Notes: a model not told the origin generated them from the letters alone. Counted from the first letter of the stretch, positions 51,836 to 60,553 are shown. The stretch is 64,000 nt of DNA from Thiomicrorhabdus sp. zzn3 (GCF_029767755.1 NZ_JARUQS010000001.1:62001-126000); one strand, 5' to 3'. Translations and numbers: made by a program.

Positions 51836-52082
51836 CAATCAAACCTTTTTGGACGGTTTTACCTGAATGATACTGTGCGATGGACTCTTTCAGGTGCGCC
51901 ACATTAGCGGGAGAGTTCAATAAGTGCCCCGTTTCCATTAGGCTATTAAAATAGTCTTGAGACATCACAACCGCGTTATCAGCATTCCTGCGTGTAATGA
52001 TTGTGAAATCAGCATTATCGACAACAGAATCCAACACGCTTTTTAGACTGTTTCTTGCGTCTGTATAGCTTACAATTTGCAT
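51825..52082 (-). CDS. yefM: YefM-type antitoxin
   Basis: 85 aa of the Phd/YefM family: MQIVSYTDARNSLKSVLDSVVD, FTIITRRNADNAVVMSQDYFNSLMETGHLLNSPANVAHLKESI. The N-terminal half dimerises and binds DNA; the C-terminal tail wraps the YoeB toxin. It is intact although the toxin is frameshifted. AGAGGTG precedes the ATG. An operator-like pair of hexamers lies 34-51 bp upstream. Confidence 0.95.
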   Translation of the reverse strand: MQIVSYTDARNSLKSVLDSVVDNADFTIITRRNADNAVVMSQDYFNSLMETGHLLNSPANVAHLKESIAQYHSGKTVQKGLIDED

Positions 52083-52115
52083 AAAACACCTCTTTTTAAT
52101 TATTTTGTCACAACA

Positions 52116-52133
52116 TGGACAATATGCTGTACA
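52116..52133. promoter_or_regulatory. Paired hexamer operator of yefM-yoeB
   Basis: TGGACA (52116-52121) and TGTACA (52128-52133) are centred exactly 12 bp apart. From memory, the E. coli yefM-yoeB operator has two palindromes with TGTACA cores at the same spacing, bound in turn by YefM-YoeB. This fits autorepression. Confidence 0.65.
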
Positions 52134-52162
52134 TGTTTATGTTTGTAGCGGTTTGTCGCAAC

Positions 52163-52339
52163 CTAAACTAATCTCAGCTAAACTAATCTCAGGATGAATC
52201 GTGCAAATTTTGCACGAAAATAATCTTTAAAAAACATTGGAACTCATAGGTGTGAAGAAAAACGAGGTGAACGTGCAATATATGCACGACAATAGTTAGG
52301 ATAGTGCATAGTTAGGATAGTGCATAGTTAGGATAGTGC
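52163..52339. repeat. Cluster of short repeats and palindromes between yefM and hemH
   Basis: In order: two tandem copies of CTAAACTAATCTCAG (52163-52192); palindrome CGTGCAAA/TTTGCACG-like (52200-52216); palindrome CGTGCA-N5-TGCACG (52272-52288); three perfect tandem copies of the 16-mer ATAGTTAGGATAGTGC (52292-52339). The 16-mers share GTGCA with the palindromes. No gene is visible. They may be binding sites for an unknown regulator. Confidence 0.75.
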
Positions 52340-52342
52340 AGA

Positions 52343-52372
52343 TAAAAAAGCCGGTACAAAACCGGCCTTTTT
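52343..52372 (-). terminator. Terminator of hemH
   Basis: On the minus strand GCCGGT, loop TTTGT, ACCGGC and then TTTTTT follow hemH by 53 bp. A bulged C is the only imperfection. It is also T-rich on the plus strand. Confidence 0.8.
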
Positions 52373-52425
52373 ATTGCGTCAATCTATGAGGCTGGATACA
52401 GTTTGTCTAAGCGATGGTGTCGATA

Positions 52426-53544
52426 TTAGAATGGACAGCCCATTGCTTTGGCGTTGGCTTTGACGGTGTCGCGTTCCTTCTGATCCGTTTCCGCATCGAA
52501 GCCATCGCGCTCATACCACCCCTGAGTGTGCTGTAGTATCAGCTCGGCTAGGGCGTCGGTGTGGTCGTCGCGGTCGTTCAGGCAAGGAATGTAACCGAAT
52601 TTTTCACCGCCGGCTTCTTCGAAATATTCGCGGTTCTCTTCACCGATCTCCTCAATGGTTTCCAGACAGTCAGCTGAGAAGCCGGGGCAGATGACCTGAA
52701 TATTCTTAATCCCTTGTTTCGGCAGAGCCATCATGGTTTCATCCGTATAAGGTTTAATCCACTCTTCTTTTCCGAAGCGCGATTGGAAAGTGACCTTGTA
52801 CTGCTCTTTGCTCAGCCCCAGTTCTTCGGCGACCAGGCGCGAGGTGACATGACACTCGCAGTGATAAGGGTCGCCGTTATCCAGATACCGCTGCGGAATA
52901 CCATGATAAGACATTACCAACAGTTCCGGCTGCCCATGTTCCGCCTGGTATTCACGGATCGAATTCGCCAAGGCTTTGATGTAGCCCGGATGACGGTGAT
53001 ACTTGTTCACAAAACGCAGTTCCGGAATCCAGCGCCAGGTTTGCAGTTCAGCGGTCACAGCGTCAAACGTGGAGGCGGTGGTGGCTGCGGCATACTGTGG
53101 ATACAACGGCACGACCACAAGGCGTTGGCATCCTTTGTCTCGCAGTTCTTTCAGTGCGCTGGCAATCGATGGATTGCCGTAGCGCATACCGAGGGCAAAC
53201 TCCACGCGCCCACCAAAGTGCGGGCGCACTTTATCGGCAACGGCGTTGAGTTGGCGTAGGCTGATATTCAGTAAAGGGGCCCCCGGGCCTTCGGAATCCC
53301 ACACGGTCGCATAGGCTTCTGCCGATTTGGCCGGGCGTGTTCTGAGAATGATGCCGTTGAGGATCAGTTTCCAGATCCAGCGTGCCGGCGGGGGCTCTAC
53401 CACGCGTGGGTCTTCCAAAAACTCTTTCAGGTAGGGTTTGAGCGCCTCTTTGGTGGGCGCGTCCGGCGTGCCCAGGTTGGTAATTAAAATACCGGTTGCA
53501 CTTTCGGAACCGTGTTGGTAGTTGCTGATGCCTTGATAAAGCAA
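52426..53544 (-). CDS. hemH: Ferrochelatase
   Basis: Inserts Fe(II) into protoporphyrin IX, the last step of protohaem synthesis, at the membrane surface. 372 aa with TGILITNLGTPDAP, YGNPSI, PLYPQYAAATTAS, the active-site His in VMSYHGIPQRYLDNGDPYHCEC, FQSRFGKEEWIKPYT and CPGFSADCLETIEEI with family glutamates. The start is TTG 53544, with GGGAG seven bases upstream and no better ATG. TGTACA/TGTATA half-sites 70-85 bp upstream suggest light control, which would match hemH membership in light-induced gene sets elsewhere. Confidence 0.94.
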   Translation of the reverse strand: MLYQGISNYQHGSESATGILITNLGTPDAPTKEALKPYLKEFLEDPRVVEPPPARWIWKLILNGIILRTRPAKSAEAYATVWDSEGPGAPLLNISLRQLNAVADKVRPHFGGRVEFALGMRYGNPSIASALKELRDKGCQRLVVVPLYPQYAAATTASTFDAVTAELQTWRWIPELRFVNKYHRHPGYIKALANSIREYQAEHGQPELLVMSYHGIPQRYLDNGDPYHCECHVTSRLVAEELGLSKEQYKVTFQSRFGKEEWIKPYTDETMMALPKQGIKNIQVICPGFSADCLETIEEIGEENREYFEEAGGEKFGYIPCLNDRDDHTDALAELILQHTQGWYERDGFDAETDQKERDTVKANAKAMGCPF

Positions 53545-53612
53545 AGTCGTACTCCCGTTTCAAAACTATAGAGGCCTTGATGGCGCTGGGTCTGCATAAT
53601 CATACTTAATCT

Positions 53613-53629
53613 TGTACAAGAAGTGTATA
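53613..53629. promoter_or_regulatory. TGTACA/TGTATA pair in the hemH upstream region
   Basis: TGTACA (53613-53618) and TGTATA (53624-53629) are 11 bp apart, the same helical phasing as the TGTATA array before the SDR-photolyase operon. They lie 70-85 bp upstream of the hemH start codon. Candidate LitR-type site. Confidence 0.5.
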
Positions 53630-53740
53630 AAAATAGTGGCCAGTGGAGAAGGGGTGTCCCAAGTTTGCGCCCACACTTCCATCCAGCGGCCTGCTGTCGG
53701 ACGGCGGCCAAATTATCCAAGCATAGCAGGATTTATCCGA

Positions 53741-55099
53741 TTAGTGAACTGCACGCACGCTTAAAAGCTCATTCCAGCGCGTGGTGCAACGCGGTGACAT
53801 GTGATCGCGTTTCATTTTCCAGTTGGCTTGTCTTTGCAGGCCGCAATTAGCGAGTCGCAATGTATTTTTTCCCATGCGGTGATTGAGTTGATCCATGACC
53901 TGGATAAGTGCGTCGCTCTTGATGGAGGCGTTTGCTTGAGGGGTAAAGAGATCTTCCTGAACGACCCCTTTAGGTCGAATGGTCGAGAGGATTACTGCGG
54001 CCTTCTGGTAGCGAAATTCCGGACGCCAAATCTGTTGCAGAGCCTGAATGGCGACTTTGCTCAGTAAAGCGCTGTTATCGCTGGGCGTAATCAGGGGGAT
54101 TTGGTAAACATTGCGGTATTGCAGCTCCTGGGTTTGGAAGCGTGGAGTGGTGATCATGACACTGACGCGCCCACAGACGCACTGTTGCTGGCGCAGCTTT
54201 TCCGCTGCGGTGGCGGTGTAGGTTGCGACCGCCTGTTTTAAGCTGTCCAAGTCGCTGACCAGTCGGCCAAAAGAGCGTGATGAGACAATGTTCTGTTTAT
54301 CGGCGTGCGTTTCGTTCAATGCCAGGCAGGCCTGTCCATTGAGCTCGGCGACGATGCGTTCCACTTGTACGGAAAAGGTCCGGCGAATCGATTTGGGAGA
54401 GGCCTGGTGCAGGTCGTAAGCGGTGCGGATGTTTTGCGCTTCGAGTTTCTGGCTTAATTTTTTGCCGATTCCCCAGACTTTACCGACCTTGACCTGTTTT
54501 AACAGCAGTATACGCGTTGATTCAGAGAGTGAGGTCCAATCCAGCACGCCCTCCATTTTGGCGTGCTGTTTGGCGAGGTGGTTGGCCAGTTTGGCCAAGG
54601 TTTTGGTGGGAGCGATACCGACGGCCACCGGAATGCCGATCCATTTCCAGACACGCCGTTTCAATTCGCGTGCATAATGGGTGAAATCCTCGATCGGCAG
54701 GGTGCTTAATTCCAAAAAACTCTCGTCAATCGAGTAGATCTCCTGATGGGGGGAGAACTGGCCGATAATCCGGTGCATGCGCTGGCTCATGTCGGCATAG
54801 AGTTCGTAGTTGGAGCTGAACACGGCGGTATTGTGCTGTTGCAAGAGGTTGGCTACTTTGAAATAGGGTTGATACATCATGCTTTGCGGGGTGGCGGCAT
54901 AATAGCCTCCCGAACCCAAAGAACGTCCCTGGGCGCCGATCAGTTGCTGATCCAGTGCTTTTGCCTTGGCGTTGGCGGCGACAATGCAGCCGTCGTTGTT
55001 GGAGAGGACGACGACAGGCCGCTCCCTTACTGAGGGGTTAAAGGCCATCTCGCAGGAGGCGTAAAATGAGTTGCCGTCAATCAGTGCGAAAACCGCCAT
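53741..55099 (-). CDS. umuC: DNA polymerase V catalytic subunit
   Basis: 452-aa Y-family translesion polymerase: FALIDGNSFYASCEMAFNP, VVVLSNNDGCIVAANAKAKALD, the catalytic SIDESFLEL, GIAPTKTLAKLANHLAK, VWGIGKKLSQKL and the C-terminal little-finger/DUF4113 region ending in KMKRDHMSPRCTTRWNELL. Length and order are standard for UmuC. Unusually, umuD is not upstream in the same operon but is divergent, across a 95-bp gap. CAGGTAA precedes the ATG. Confidence 0.95.
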   Translation of the reverse strand: MAVFALIDGNSFYASCEMAFNPSVRERPVVVLSNNDGCIVAANAKAKALDQQLIGAQGRSLGSGGYYAATPQSMMYQPYFKVANLLQQHNTAVFSSNYELYADMSQRMHRIIGQFSPHQEIYSIDESFLELSTLPIEDFTHYARELKRRVWKWIGIPVAVGIAPTKTLAKLANHLAKQHAKMEGVLDWTSLSESTRILLLKQVKVGKVWGIGKKLSQKLEAQNIRTAYDLHQASPKSIRRTFSVQVERIVAELNGQACLALNETHADKQNIVSSRSFGRLVSDLDSLKQAVATYTATAAEKLRQQQCVCGRVSVMITTPRFQTQELQYRNVYQIPLITPSDNSALLSKVAIQALQQIWRPEFRYQKAAVILSTIRPKGVVQEDLFTPQANASIKSDALIQVMDQLNHRMGKNTLRLANCGLQRQANWKMKRDHMSPRCTTRWNELLSVRAVH

Positions 55100-55144
55100 A
55101 ATGGTTACCTGTTAAATGTGAAATACATGGAGCCGATGCGGCTT

Positions 55145-55174
55145 TTTTGTTATATTATGAAAAATGTAACAAAA
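55145..55174. promoter_or_regulatory. Inverted repeat between umuC and umuD
   Basis: TTTTGTTATATT (55145-55156) and AATGTAACAAAA (55163-55174) are an inverted repeat with one mismatch in 12 and a 6-bp spacer, positioned to control both divergent genes. It does not match the gammaproteobacterial LexA box CTGT-N8-ACAG, and no such box is visible in the gap. Confidence 0.6.
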
Positions 55175-55194
55175 ATCAAGTTGGGTGAGGGGTG

Positions 55195-55851
55195 ATGCCA
55201 GATAATTCGACAGACCAACGATCCGAACACAAACAGCATGGCGGTGCCCGCACGGGGGCTGGACGTAAAAAAGGCAGCGGACGTTTTGGAGAGCCGACTA
55301 AGGTTATGCGAATACCGGCGTCGAAAGTGGCGCAGGTTAAACAGTGGTTGGCTCAGGATCAGGCGGCCAATTGCGCGCCGGAGGTGAACGCTCAAAAATG
55401 GACAGGCCTGCTGAAAACCCAGGGAGTCTCCCTTTTCCAGTCGGTGGCGCCTGCGAATGAAGCGCCGGTGTCCTTGCCACTGTTTTCGCATAAGGTGGTG
55501 GCGGGGTTCCCGAGTCCGGCGGATGACTACATTGAAAACCGCTTGGATCTTAACGAGCACTTGATCCGTAATCAGGAGGCGACTTTCTTATTGGTGGTAG
55601 AAGGCGATTCGATGCAGAAGGCCGGGATCAAGGACGGCGATATTCTGGTGGTGGATCGCAGTATCGAGCCGAGCGACGGTAAGATCGTGATTGCCGCTCT
55701 GGACGGTGAGCTGACGGTAAAGAGGCTGTCGATCAAATCCACCGGAACCTGGTTGGTGCCGGAAAATGATGACTATCCTCCGATTCCGGTCAGGGAAGAG
55801 GCCGACATGGTCATCTGGGGCGTGGTGACGGCGACCATTTCGCGTTTTTGA
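55195..55851 (+). CDS. umuD: UmuD-like S24 protein with long N-terminal extension
   Basis: 218 aa. Residues ~100-218 are UmuD: self-cleavage site Ala103-Gly104 (VVAGFPSPADDY), Ser139 (GDSMQKAG), Lys176 (GELTVKRL). The Ser-Lys and cleavage-Ser spacings (37 and 35) equal those of E. coli UmuD, but about 79 residues are added in front, including GARTGAGRKKGSGRFGEPTKVMRIP and a helix AQVKQWLAQD, with a basic, ribbon-helix-like look. Acinetobacter UmuDAb also has an extra N-terminal domain and acts as a repressor. DNA-damage induction is therefore likely, with possible DNA binding. Start ATG 55195 after GGTGAGGGG. Confidence 0.9.
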   Translation: MPDNSTDQRSEHKQHGGARTGAGRKKGSGRFGEPTKVMRIPASKVAQVKQWLAQDQAANCAPEVNAQKWTGLLKTQGVSLFQSVAPANEAPVSLPLFSHKVVAGFPSPADDYIENRLDLNEHLIRNQEATFLLVVEGDSMQKAGIKDGDILVVDRSIEPSDGKIVIAALDGELTVKRLSIKSTGTWLVPENDDYPPIPVREEADMVIWGVVTATISRF

Positions 55852-55859
55852 CGGTTGTT

Positions 55860-55904
55860 ATACCTGGGAACCTCTGATTTAATCAGACAGAGGTTCCCAG
55901 GTAT
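55860..55904 (+). terminator. 17-bp perfect hairpin after umuD
   Basis: ATACCTGGGAACCTCTG pairs with CAGAGGTTCCCAGGTAT around an 11-base loop, 8 bp after the stop. There is no T run, so it may stabilise the transcript end or need Rho to terminate. Confidence 0.65.
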
Positions 55905-55990
55905 TTGGGGTCATTTTCTGTAGCAGACTTGCAAGCCTGGATGGAACAGCGCAGAATATTCCTTGATGACTATATGGAATTCAGAGTGTT

Positions 55991-57832
55991 GTGAAGGTTA
56001 AAAAGCTTGCTGCCTTTTTGTTGATGATTTTAGTCGTGACACTGGGCGTTGTTTGGACTCTTTATGATTATGCCGCGCAGAAGCTGGAGCACGAATCTAT
56101 CTTGGTGCAGCAGCAACAGACCGGAGAGAAAATCCAATCGCTAATGGAGCGTCAGAAGCACGCCTCCATGACCTTGGCCTTGAGTTTGGGTAATAATCCG
56201 ATGATTGAAACCCTATTGCAGGGCTCGGATGTGAGGTTGGAGCAAGATCTTTCAAAGTTAATCCGGCGCATCAACCTTCAGGACGGGTTTCAGGGAGCGT
56301 GGGTGCAATTGATTGATCGTCAAGGCGTCAGCCGATACCGCAGCTGGACTCAGAAAGTGGGCGATAACCTTGCTAATATTCGTTCGGAAGTGGCCGAGTT
56401 GTTGGCGCAGCCGCAAACCCGGCAAACGATCAGTGTTGGACGTTTTACCCTCTCATTCAAGTCGATTATTCCTGTCATGGATCAGCAACATCAGCTGTTA
56501 GGGCTGGTAGAAGTCATTTCCCAGTTCACGCCTTTGACCATGGATTTGCTGTCCGAGTCAGGTATCGATTCTTTGTTGTTAACCGATAAGCGCTTTCGTA
56601 ATCAGCTTACCCGTTCGGTGACCAAACAATTTATGGATGGTTACTATGTGACCAATGAGGATGTGAAGCCAGGCATTCTTCAATTGGTGAAACGGCTGGG
56701 TGTTGAGAATTTAATCGCAGCCAAAGATTATGTCAGTGCGCCGCCCTACATTGTCAGCCATTTCGACGTTTATGATGAGCAGGGTCAGGTATTGGCGCAT
56801 TGGTTGACGTTTACACATCGCAAAAACATTGATTTTGCGGCCGCCACTTGGGTGTTGCAGAAATACTTGATCATCAGTGTCGGTGCGATGTTACTGGTGC
56901 TGCTGCTGTTTACGATTCTTGCCGGCAAAATTGATTCTGACCGTAAAAAACGTTATTACCGACAGATTATCGATTCGGTTTCCGACATTATCTATATTTC
57001 CAACCGAGATCGTATTGTGGATGTCAATGTCCACTTTTTTAGGTTTTTCGACGAGTTCAGTAATCTTAAAGGCTTTTTGCAGAAATACAGCTGTGTGTGC
57101 GATACCTTTGTCGAAGAGGAGGGGTATTTAGCTCCGCGCATGGATGGGGTGTTTTGGTTGGATTATGTCTTGCAACACCCTGAAAAACGTCATAAAGCGA
57201 AAATTGTGCGTCATAGCAAAACGCATGTGTTTCTGTTTAAGGTGCGCAGCATGCAAGGGTTAAGAGAGACGTTGTATAACGTGACCATGCAAGATATTAC
57301 CCAGCTTGAGACCTATGAAGAAGAGTTGAAAAAGCTCTCGGTGACCGATGAATTGACCGGCGCGGGCAATCGTCTGGCCTGTAAGCAGTCGCTGGAGCGC
57401 GAAATTGTTCGAGGAAGACGTTATCGGCAGGCGTTTTCGGTGATTTTGTATGACATCGACCACTTTAAGCATATTAATGACGAGTATGGTCATGATGTCG
57501 GCGATAAGGTGCTGGTGACCTTGACGGAAACGGTGCAGGGCATGTTGCGTGAAGCGGACTTGCTCTGCCGTTACGGTGGCGAGGAATTTTTGGTGTTGTT
57601 GCCAGAAACCGGTTTACATGAGGCGCAGCAGATTGCCGAACGTTTGCGCGAGCGCATTGAGACCCTGGAGTCGATCGAGGTGCCGGTCAAGGTCACCGTC
57701 AGCTTTGGGGTGGCGCAGTTGACGAAGTGGGATACCGAATTTACTTTGTTGAAACGGGTCGATATTGCCCTTTACCGTGCCAAAGAAAATGGCCGCAACC
57801 GGGTTGAGGTCGCGGAAGAACAGCTTCAATAA
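55991..57832 (+). CDS. Membrane diguanylate cyclase with SCVCD PAS domain
   Basis: 613 aa. TM helix ~6-26, a ~260-residue periplasmic sensor, TM helix ~296-316, a PAS domain (~325-440) with SCVCD (Cys368, Cys370), and a GGDEF domain with intact RYGGEEF and the inhibition site READ. It should make c-di-GMP with product feedback. The PAS and its FFRFFDEFSNLKGFLQKYSCVCD stretch closely parallel the third PAS of the cyclase at 42800, so the two arose from a common parent. Start GTG 55991; the ribosome site is weak. Confidence 0.9.
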   Translation: MKVKKLAAFLLMILVVTLGVVWTLYDYAAQKLEHESILVQQQQTGEKIQSLMERQKHASMTLALSLGNNPMIETLLQGSDVRLEQDLSKLIRRINLQDGFQGAWVQLIDRQGVSRYRSWTQKVGDNLANIRSEVAELLAQPQTRQTISVGRFTLSFKSIIPVMDQQHQLLGLVEVISQFTPLTMDLLSESGIDSLLLTDKRFRNQLTRSVTKQFMDGYYVTNEDVKPGILQLVKRLGVENLIAAKDYVSAPPYIVSHFDVYDEQGQVLAHWLTFTHRKNIDFAAATWVLQKYLIISVGAMLLVLLLFTILAGKIDSDRKKRYYRQIIDSVSDIIYISNRDRIVDVNVHFFRFFDEFSNLKGFLQKYSCVCDTFVEEEGYLAPRMDGVFWLDYVLQHPEKRHKAKIVRHSKTHVFLFKVRSMQGLRETLYNVTMQDITQLETYEEELKKLSVTDELTGAGNRLACKQSLEREIVRGRRYRQAFSVILYDIDHFKHINDEYGHDVGDKVLVTLTETVQGMLREADLLCRYGGEEFLVLLPETGLHEAQQIAERLRERIETLESIEVPVKVTVSFGVAQLTKWDTEFTLLKRVDIALYRAKENGRNRVEVAEEQLQ

Positions 57833-57936
57833 CAAGGGGGAGAACTGACTTGGTTTTGCCAGGCCTGTTCCGTTTTTCACTGGGTTCGCAAACTGGAGGT
57901 GTAAGCAAGCGTTTATTGTCTTTTAGGCTGGTGCGC

Positions 57937-60315
57937 TTAACTTTCTATCACCGGTGGCTCAAACGGAAAATCCTTGGCTGATACCGGCTTGCTGAGCAGG
58001 TAGCCTTGCCCTTCATCGCAGCCAAGCGCACGCAGTATTTCAAGTTGCTGAGGGGTTTCGATGCCTTCGGCCAGCACTTTAATCCCCAAACTATGTCCCA
58101 TGGTAATAATGGCTGAGACAATGGAGTAGGATTCGGAGTTACTGTCAATGTCCTGGATGAAGCTGCGATCAATCTTGATGCGATCTGCATCGAGGTGCTT
58201 GATGTAAGACAGTGAGGAATAGCCGGTTCCAAAATCATCGATGGAAATTTCCAAGCCGCGTTTTTGCAGTTCGGAAAGGGCGTCTCGGTTATTGTGAAGG
58301 TTCTCCATCAGAATCGATTCAGTGATTTCAATATCGAGTTGTGCCGGCTCGAGTCGGTGCATCTGCAAGGCCTGCTCGGTAATATGCGAGAAGTTGCCCA
58401 GGTTGAGCTGCGCAGAGGAGGCGTTAATCGCTACTTTCTGGATGGGGCGGTTTTGTTTTTGCCACGCTTTCAATTGCCCCAGGGCTTCATGCAGGACAAA
58501 CTCGCCGATTTGATGGATCAGCCCGAACTGTTCAGCCAGCGGGATAAACTCCGCCGGAGAGATGAATTCCCCTTGGTGCTGCCAGCGAACCAAGGCCTCG
58601 GCTCCGGTAATGCTGAGGTCGTTCAGGCTGTATTGAGGCTGGAAATGCACGCTGAGTTGTTTGTGATGCAGGGCTCTTTGCAGGTTGCGCTCCATTTCAT
58701 AGAGGTAGTGAATGCGGCGATTCATCTCTTCAGAGAAGAAGTGGTACTGGTTTTTGCCCTGCTCTTTGGATTTGTACATGGCGAAATCGGCGTGTTTCAT
58801 TAAGGACTGAACCGTGTCGCCATCCTTAGGGTAGGAGGCGACGCCAATACTGCAGCCGAGTGCTTTGGAAAAGAGACTTTTGTCATTGAACTGTTCGATG
58901 ACCCCTAAAATCCGATCCGCTGCATGGGTTAAGCGGGTTTCATTGCATTCATCGCTTAAAATGGCAAATTCGTCGCCACCCAAGCGTGCCACCAAACATT
59001 GGTTGCCGAGTTTGAGATTTTTTTCAAAAGATTGTCCGACCTCGCGTAACAATTCATCTCCGGCCGAATGGCCGTGGGTGTCATTGATCCATTTGAAATT
59101 GTCCAGATCGACATAGAAGAGACTGAATTGTTTGATGTTGCGGTCTTCAATCCATTCTTGAAGGCGGCGTTGGAACAGATAGCGGTTTGGGAGCTGGGTG
59201 ATGGAGTCGTAATTGGCCAGATGTTCCAAATGCGTTTGGGTGTGTTTGAGTTCGGTCACATCGGTCATCATCAAAGAGTAATAGTGCTCGCTGAGGACTT
59301 CCGGGGTAACCTTAATCATGGTAATGCGATAGTACTTCGACCTATCCGATTCGGCCGAGGTTAAGTGGCCGATATCACGCCAATGTCCTTGAACAATCAG
59401 GTGATACTGGATGTCGTCGATGTCAAATTCGGGAAACAGTTTGTGGAGTAATTGCCAAACGGTCCCTTTGGTGGCATTTTCAATACCGACGGTCGTCATG
59501 ATGCCATCCAGCACCTGGTTGGTTTTTATGATTTTGCCGTCGGCATTAATGAGTGCTAAGGCTTCGTGAGTATTCTGCAACACGCAGCTATCGAGAATAA
59601 TCTCTTCGGAACTGGCTTGAACTTTTTGCGCCAACTCCTGGTTGAGCGCGATTTGACGTTGTTGAAACGCCTCGAGGCGCCTTAAAGTGGTGATCCCGAT
59701 GATGAGTAACCCCAAAATGAACAGCAAGGTACTCCATAGCCAGAACTGTTTGGCGCGTTTAAGCTCACCGTTAAATTTTTGTTTGGCTTGCTCACTTTGA
59801 GCGGAAATCAAAGAATCCAGTTGGGTCAATAGCCCTTTGACCTGCTCCTGGATGGGGAGGGTTTCATAAATAAGCTGGTGCTGTGCTTCTGCCTGCTGGT
59901 CGGCCAGAACCATATCGTAGATGCGGTCTTGCTTGATACGGTTTTTTGAGGCCAGTTCTAACCAGTGTTTCAATAGCTGGGATTCGCGTGGGGTTACTCC
60001 CAGATCAATCAGTTTTTGACGAGCCTGTATGATCTGGTTCGCTTCTTTATCCAGTTGAGTTCGCAGGGAATCCAGTCTGAATGGGTCGAGCTCACTGAGC
60101 AATTGGGTGAGGATCAGCGTTCGGTTGCGATGCCCCTGGATCATGATCTTGAGTTGATTTTCTTTCTTTTGCAGTAGCTCCTGTTCATTGTGGCTGTTTT
60201 GGTAGCCTTCTTCCAGTTTAAAGAAGATACTGGTGGAAACGATAGCTAAAATCAATAACAATACATAGCCTAAGCCGACGACGTAGAGAGAGTAGTATGA
60301 GGAGTCGCGTTTCAT
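57937..60315 (-). CDS. Membrane GGDEF-EAL protein
   Basis: 792 aa. TM helices at ~11-32 and ~200-218 frame a helical periplasmic sensor of four-helix-bundle type; then a PAS-like domain (~240-370), GGDEF (~375-540) with intact RLGGDEF, and EAL (~550-792) with GAEALVRW, IDIEITESIL-type LDIEITES, IDDFGTGYSSL and KIDRSFI. The RxxD inhibition site is replaced (GNQC). The EAL motif set looks complete, so net phosphodiesterase activity is likely, opposing the two cyclases in the window. It converges on the cyclase gene ending at 57832. Confidence 0.92.
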   Translation of the reverse strand: MKRDSSYYSLYVVGLGYVLLLILAIVSTSIFFKLEEGYQNSHNEQELLQKKENQLKIMIQGHRNRTLILTQLLSELDPFRLDSLRTQLDKEANQIIQARQKLIDLGVTPRESQLLKHWLELASKNRIKQDRIYDMVLADQQAEAQHQLIYETLPIQEQVKGLLTQLDSLISAQSEQAKQKFNGELKRAKQFWLWSTLLFILGLLIIGITTLRRLEAFQQRQIALNQELAQKVQASSEEIILDSCVLQNTHEALALINADGKIIKTNQVLDGIMTTVGIENATKGTVWQLLHKLFPEFDIDDIQYHLIVQGHWRDIGHLTSAESDRSKYYRITMIKVTPEVLSEHYYSLMMTDVTELKHTQTHLEHLANYDSITQLPNRYLFQRRLQEWIEDRNIKQFSLFYVDLDNFKWINDTHGHSAGDELLREVGQSFEKNLKLGNQCLVARLGGDEFAILSDECNETRLTHAADRILGVIEQFNDKSLFSKALGCSIGVASYPKDGDTVQSLMKHADFAMYKSKEQGKNQYHFFSEEMNRRIHYLYEMERNLQRALHHKQLSVHFQPQYSLNDLSITGAEALVRWQHQGEFISPAEFIPLAEQFGLIHQIGEFVLHEALGQLKAWQKQNRPIQKVAINASSAQLNLGNFSHITEQALQMHRLEPAQLDIEITESILMENLHNNRDALSELQKRGLEISIDDFGTGYSSLSYIKHLDADRIKIDRSFIQDIDSNSESYSIVSAIITMGHSLGIKVLAEGIETPQQLEILRALGCDEGQGYLLSKPVSAKDFPFEPPVIES

Positions 60316-60553
60316 CAGGGGTGATTACTCGTTATTCAATGGCTATGTTGTTTGAAATTCCGCCGCTTTTCGGCGCTATTGAGCGCATTTTAGCGCTGAG
60401 ATTTTACCCTTGTACAATAAGAGCCTTTTAATGGCCTATTAGGAATGTTTGAATTGACGTGGTGTAAGGTCCGTGGATGGCTTGAAATACTCAGTCTTAT
60501 GAGTGAATTAATGCTATGATATTGTTAAATTTTTGGTTTTGGAGAGAGAGTCA

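Noticed and set aside
52116-52133. TGTACA in front of yefM considered as a LitR site
   Set aside because: The 12-bp pairing and position fit the YefM-YoeB operator better; no light-related gene is downstream.
52292-52339. Tandem 16-mers considered as a CRISPR array or plasmid-type origin iterons
   Set aside because: No spacers separate the copies, no cas or rep gene is nearby, and only three copies exist.
55100-55194. LexA box searched for between umuC and umuD
   Set aside because: No CTGT-N8-ACAG or close variant is present; only the TTTTGTTA inverted repeat stands out.
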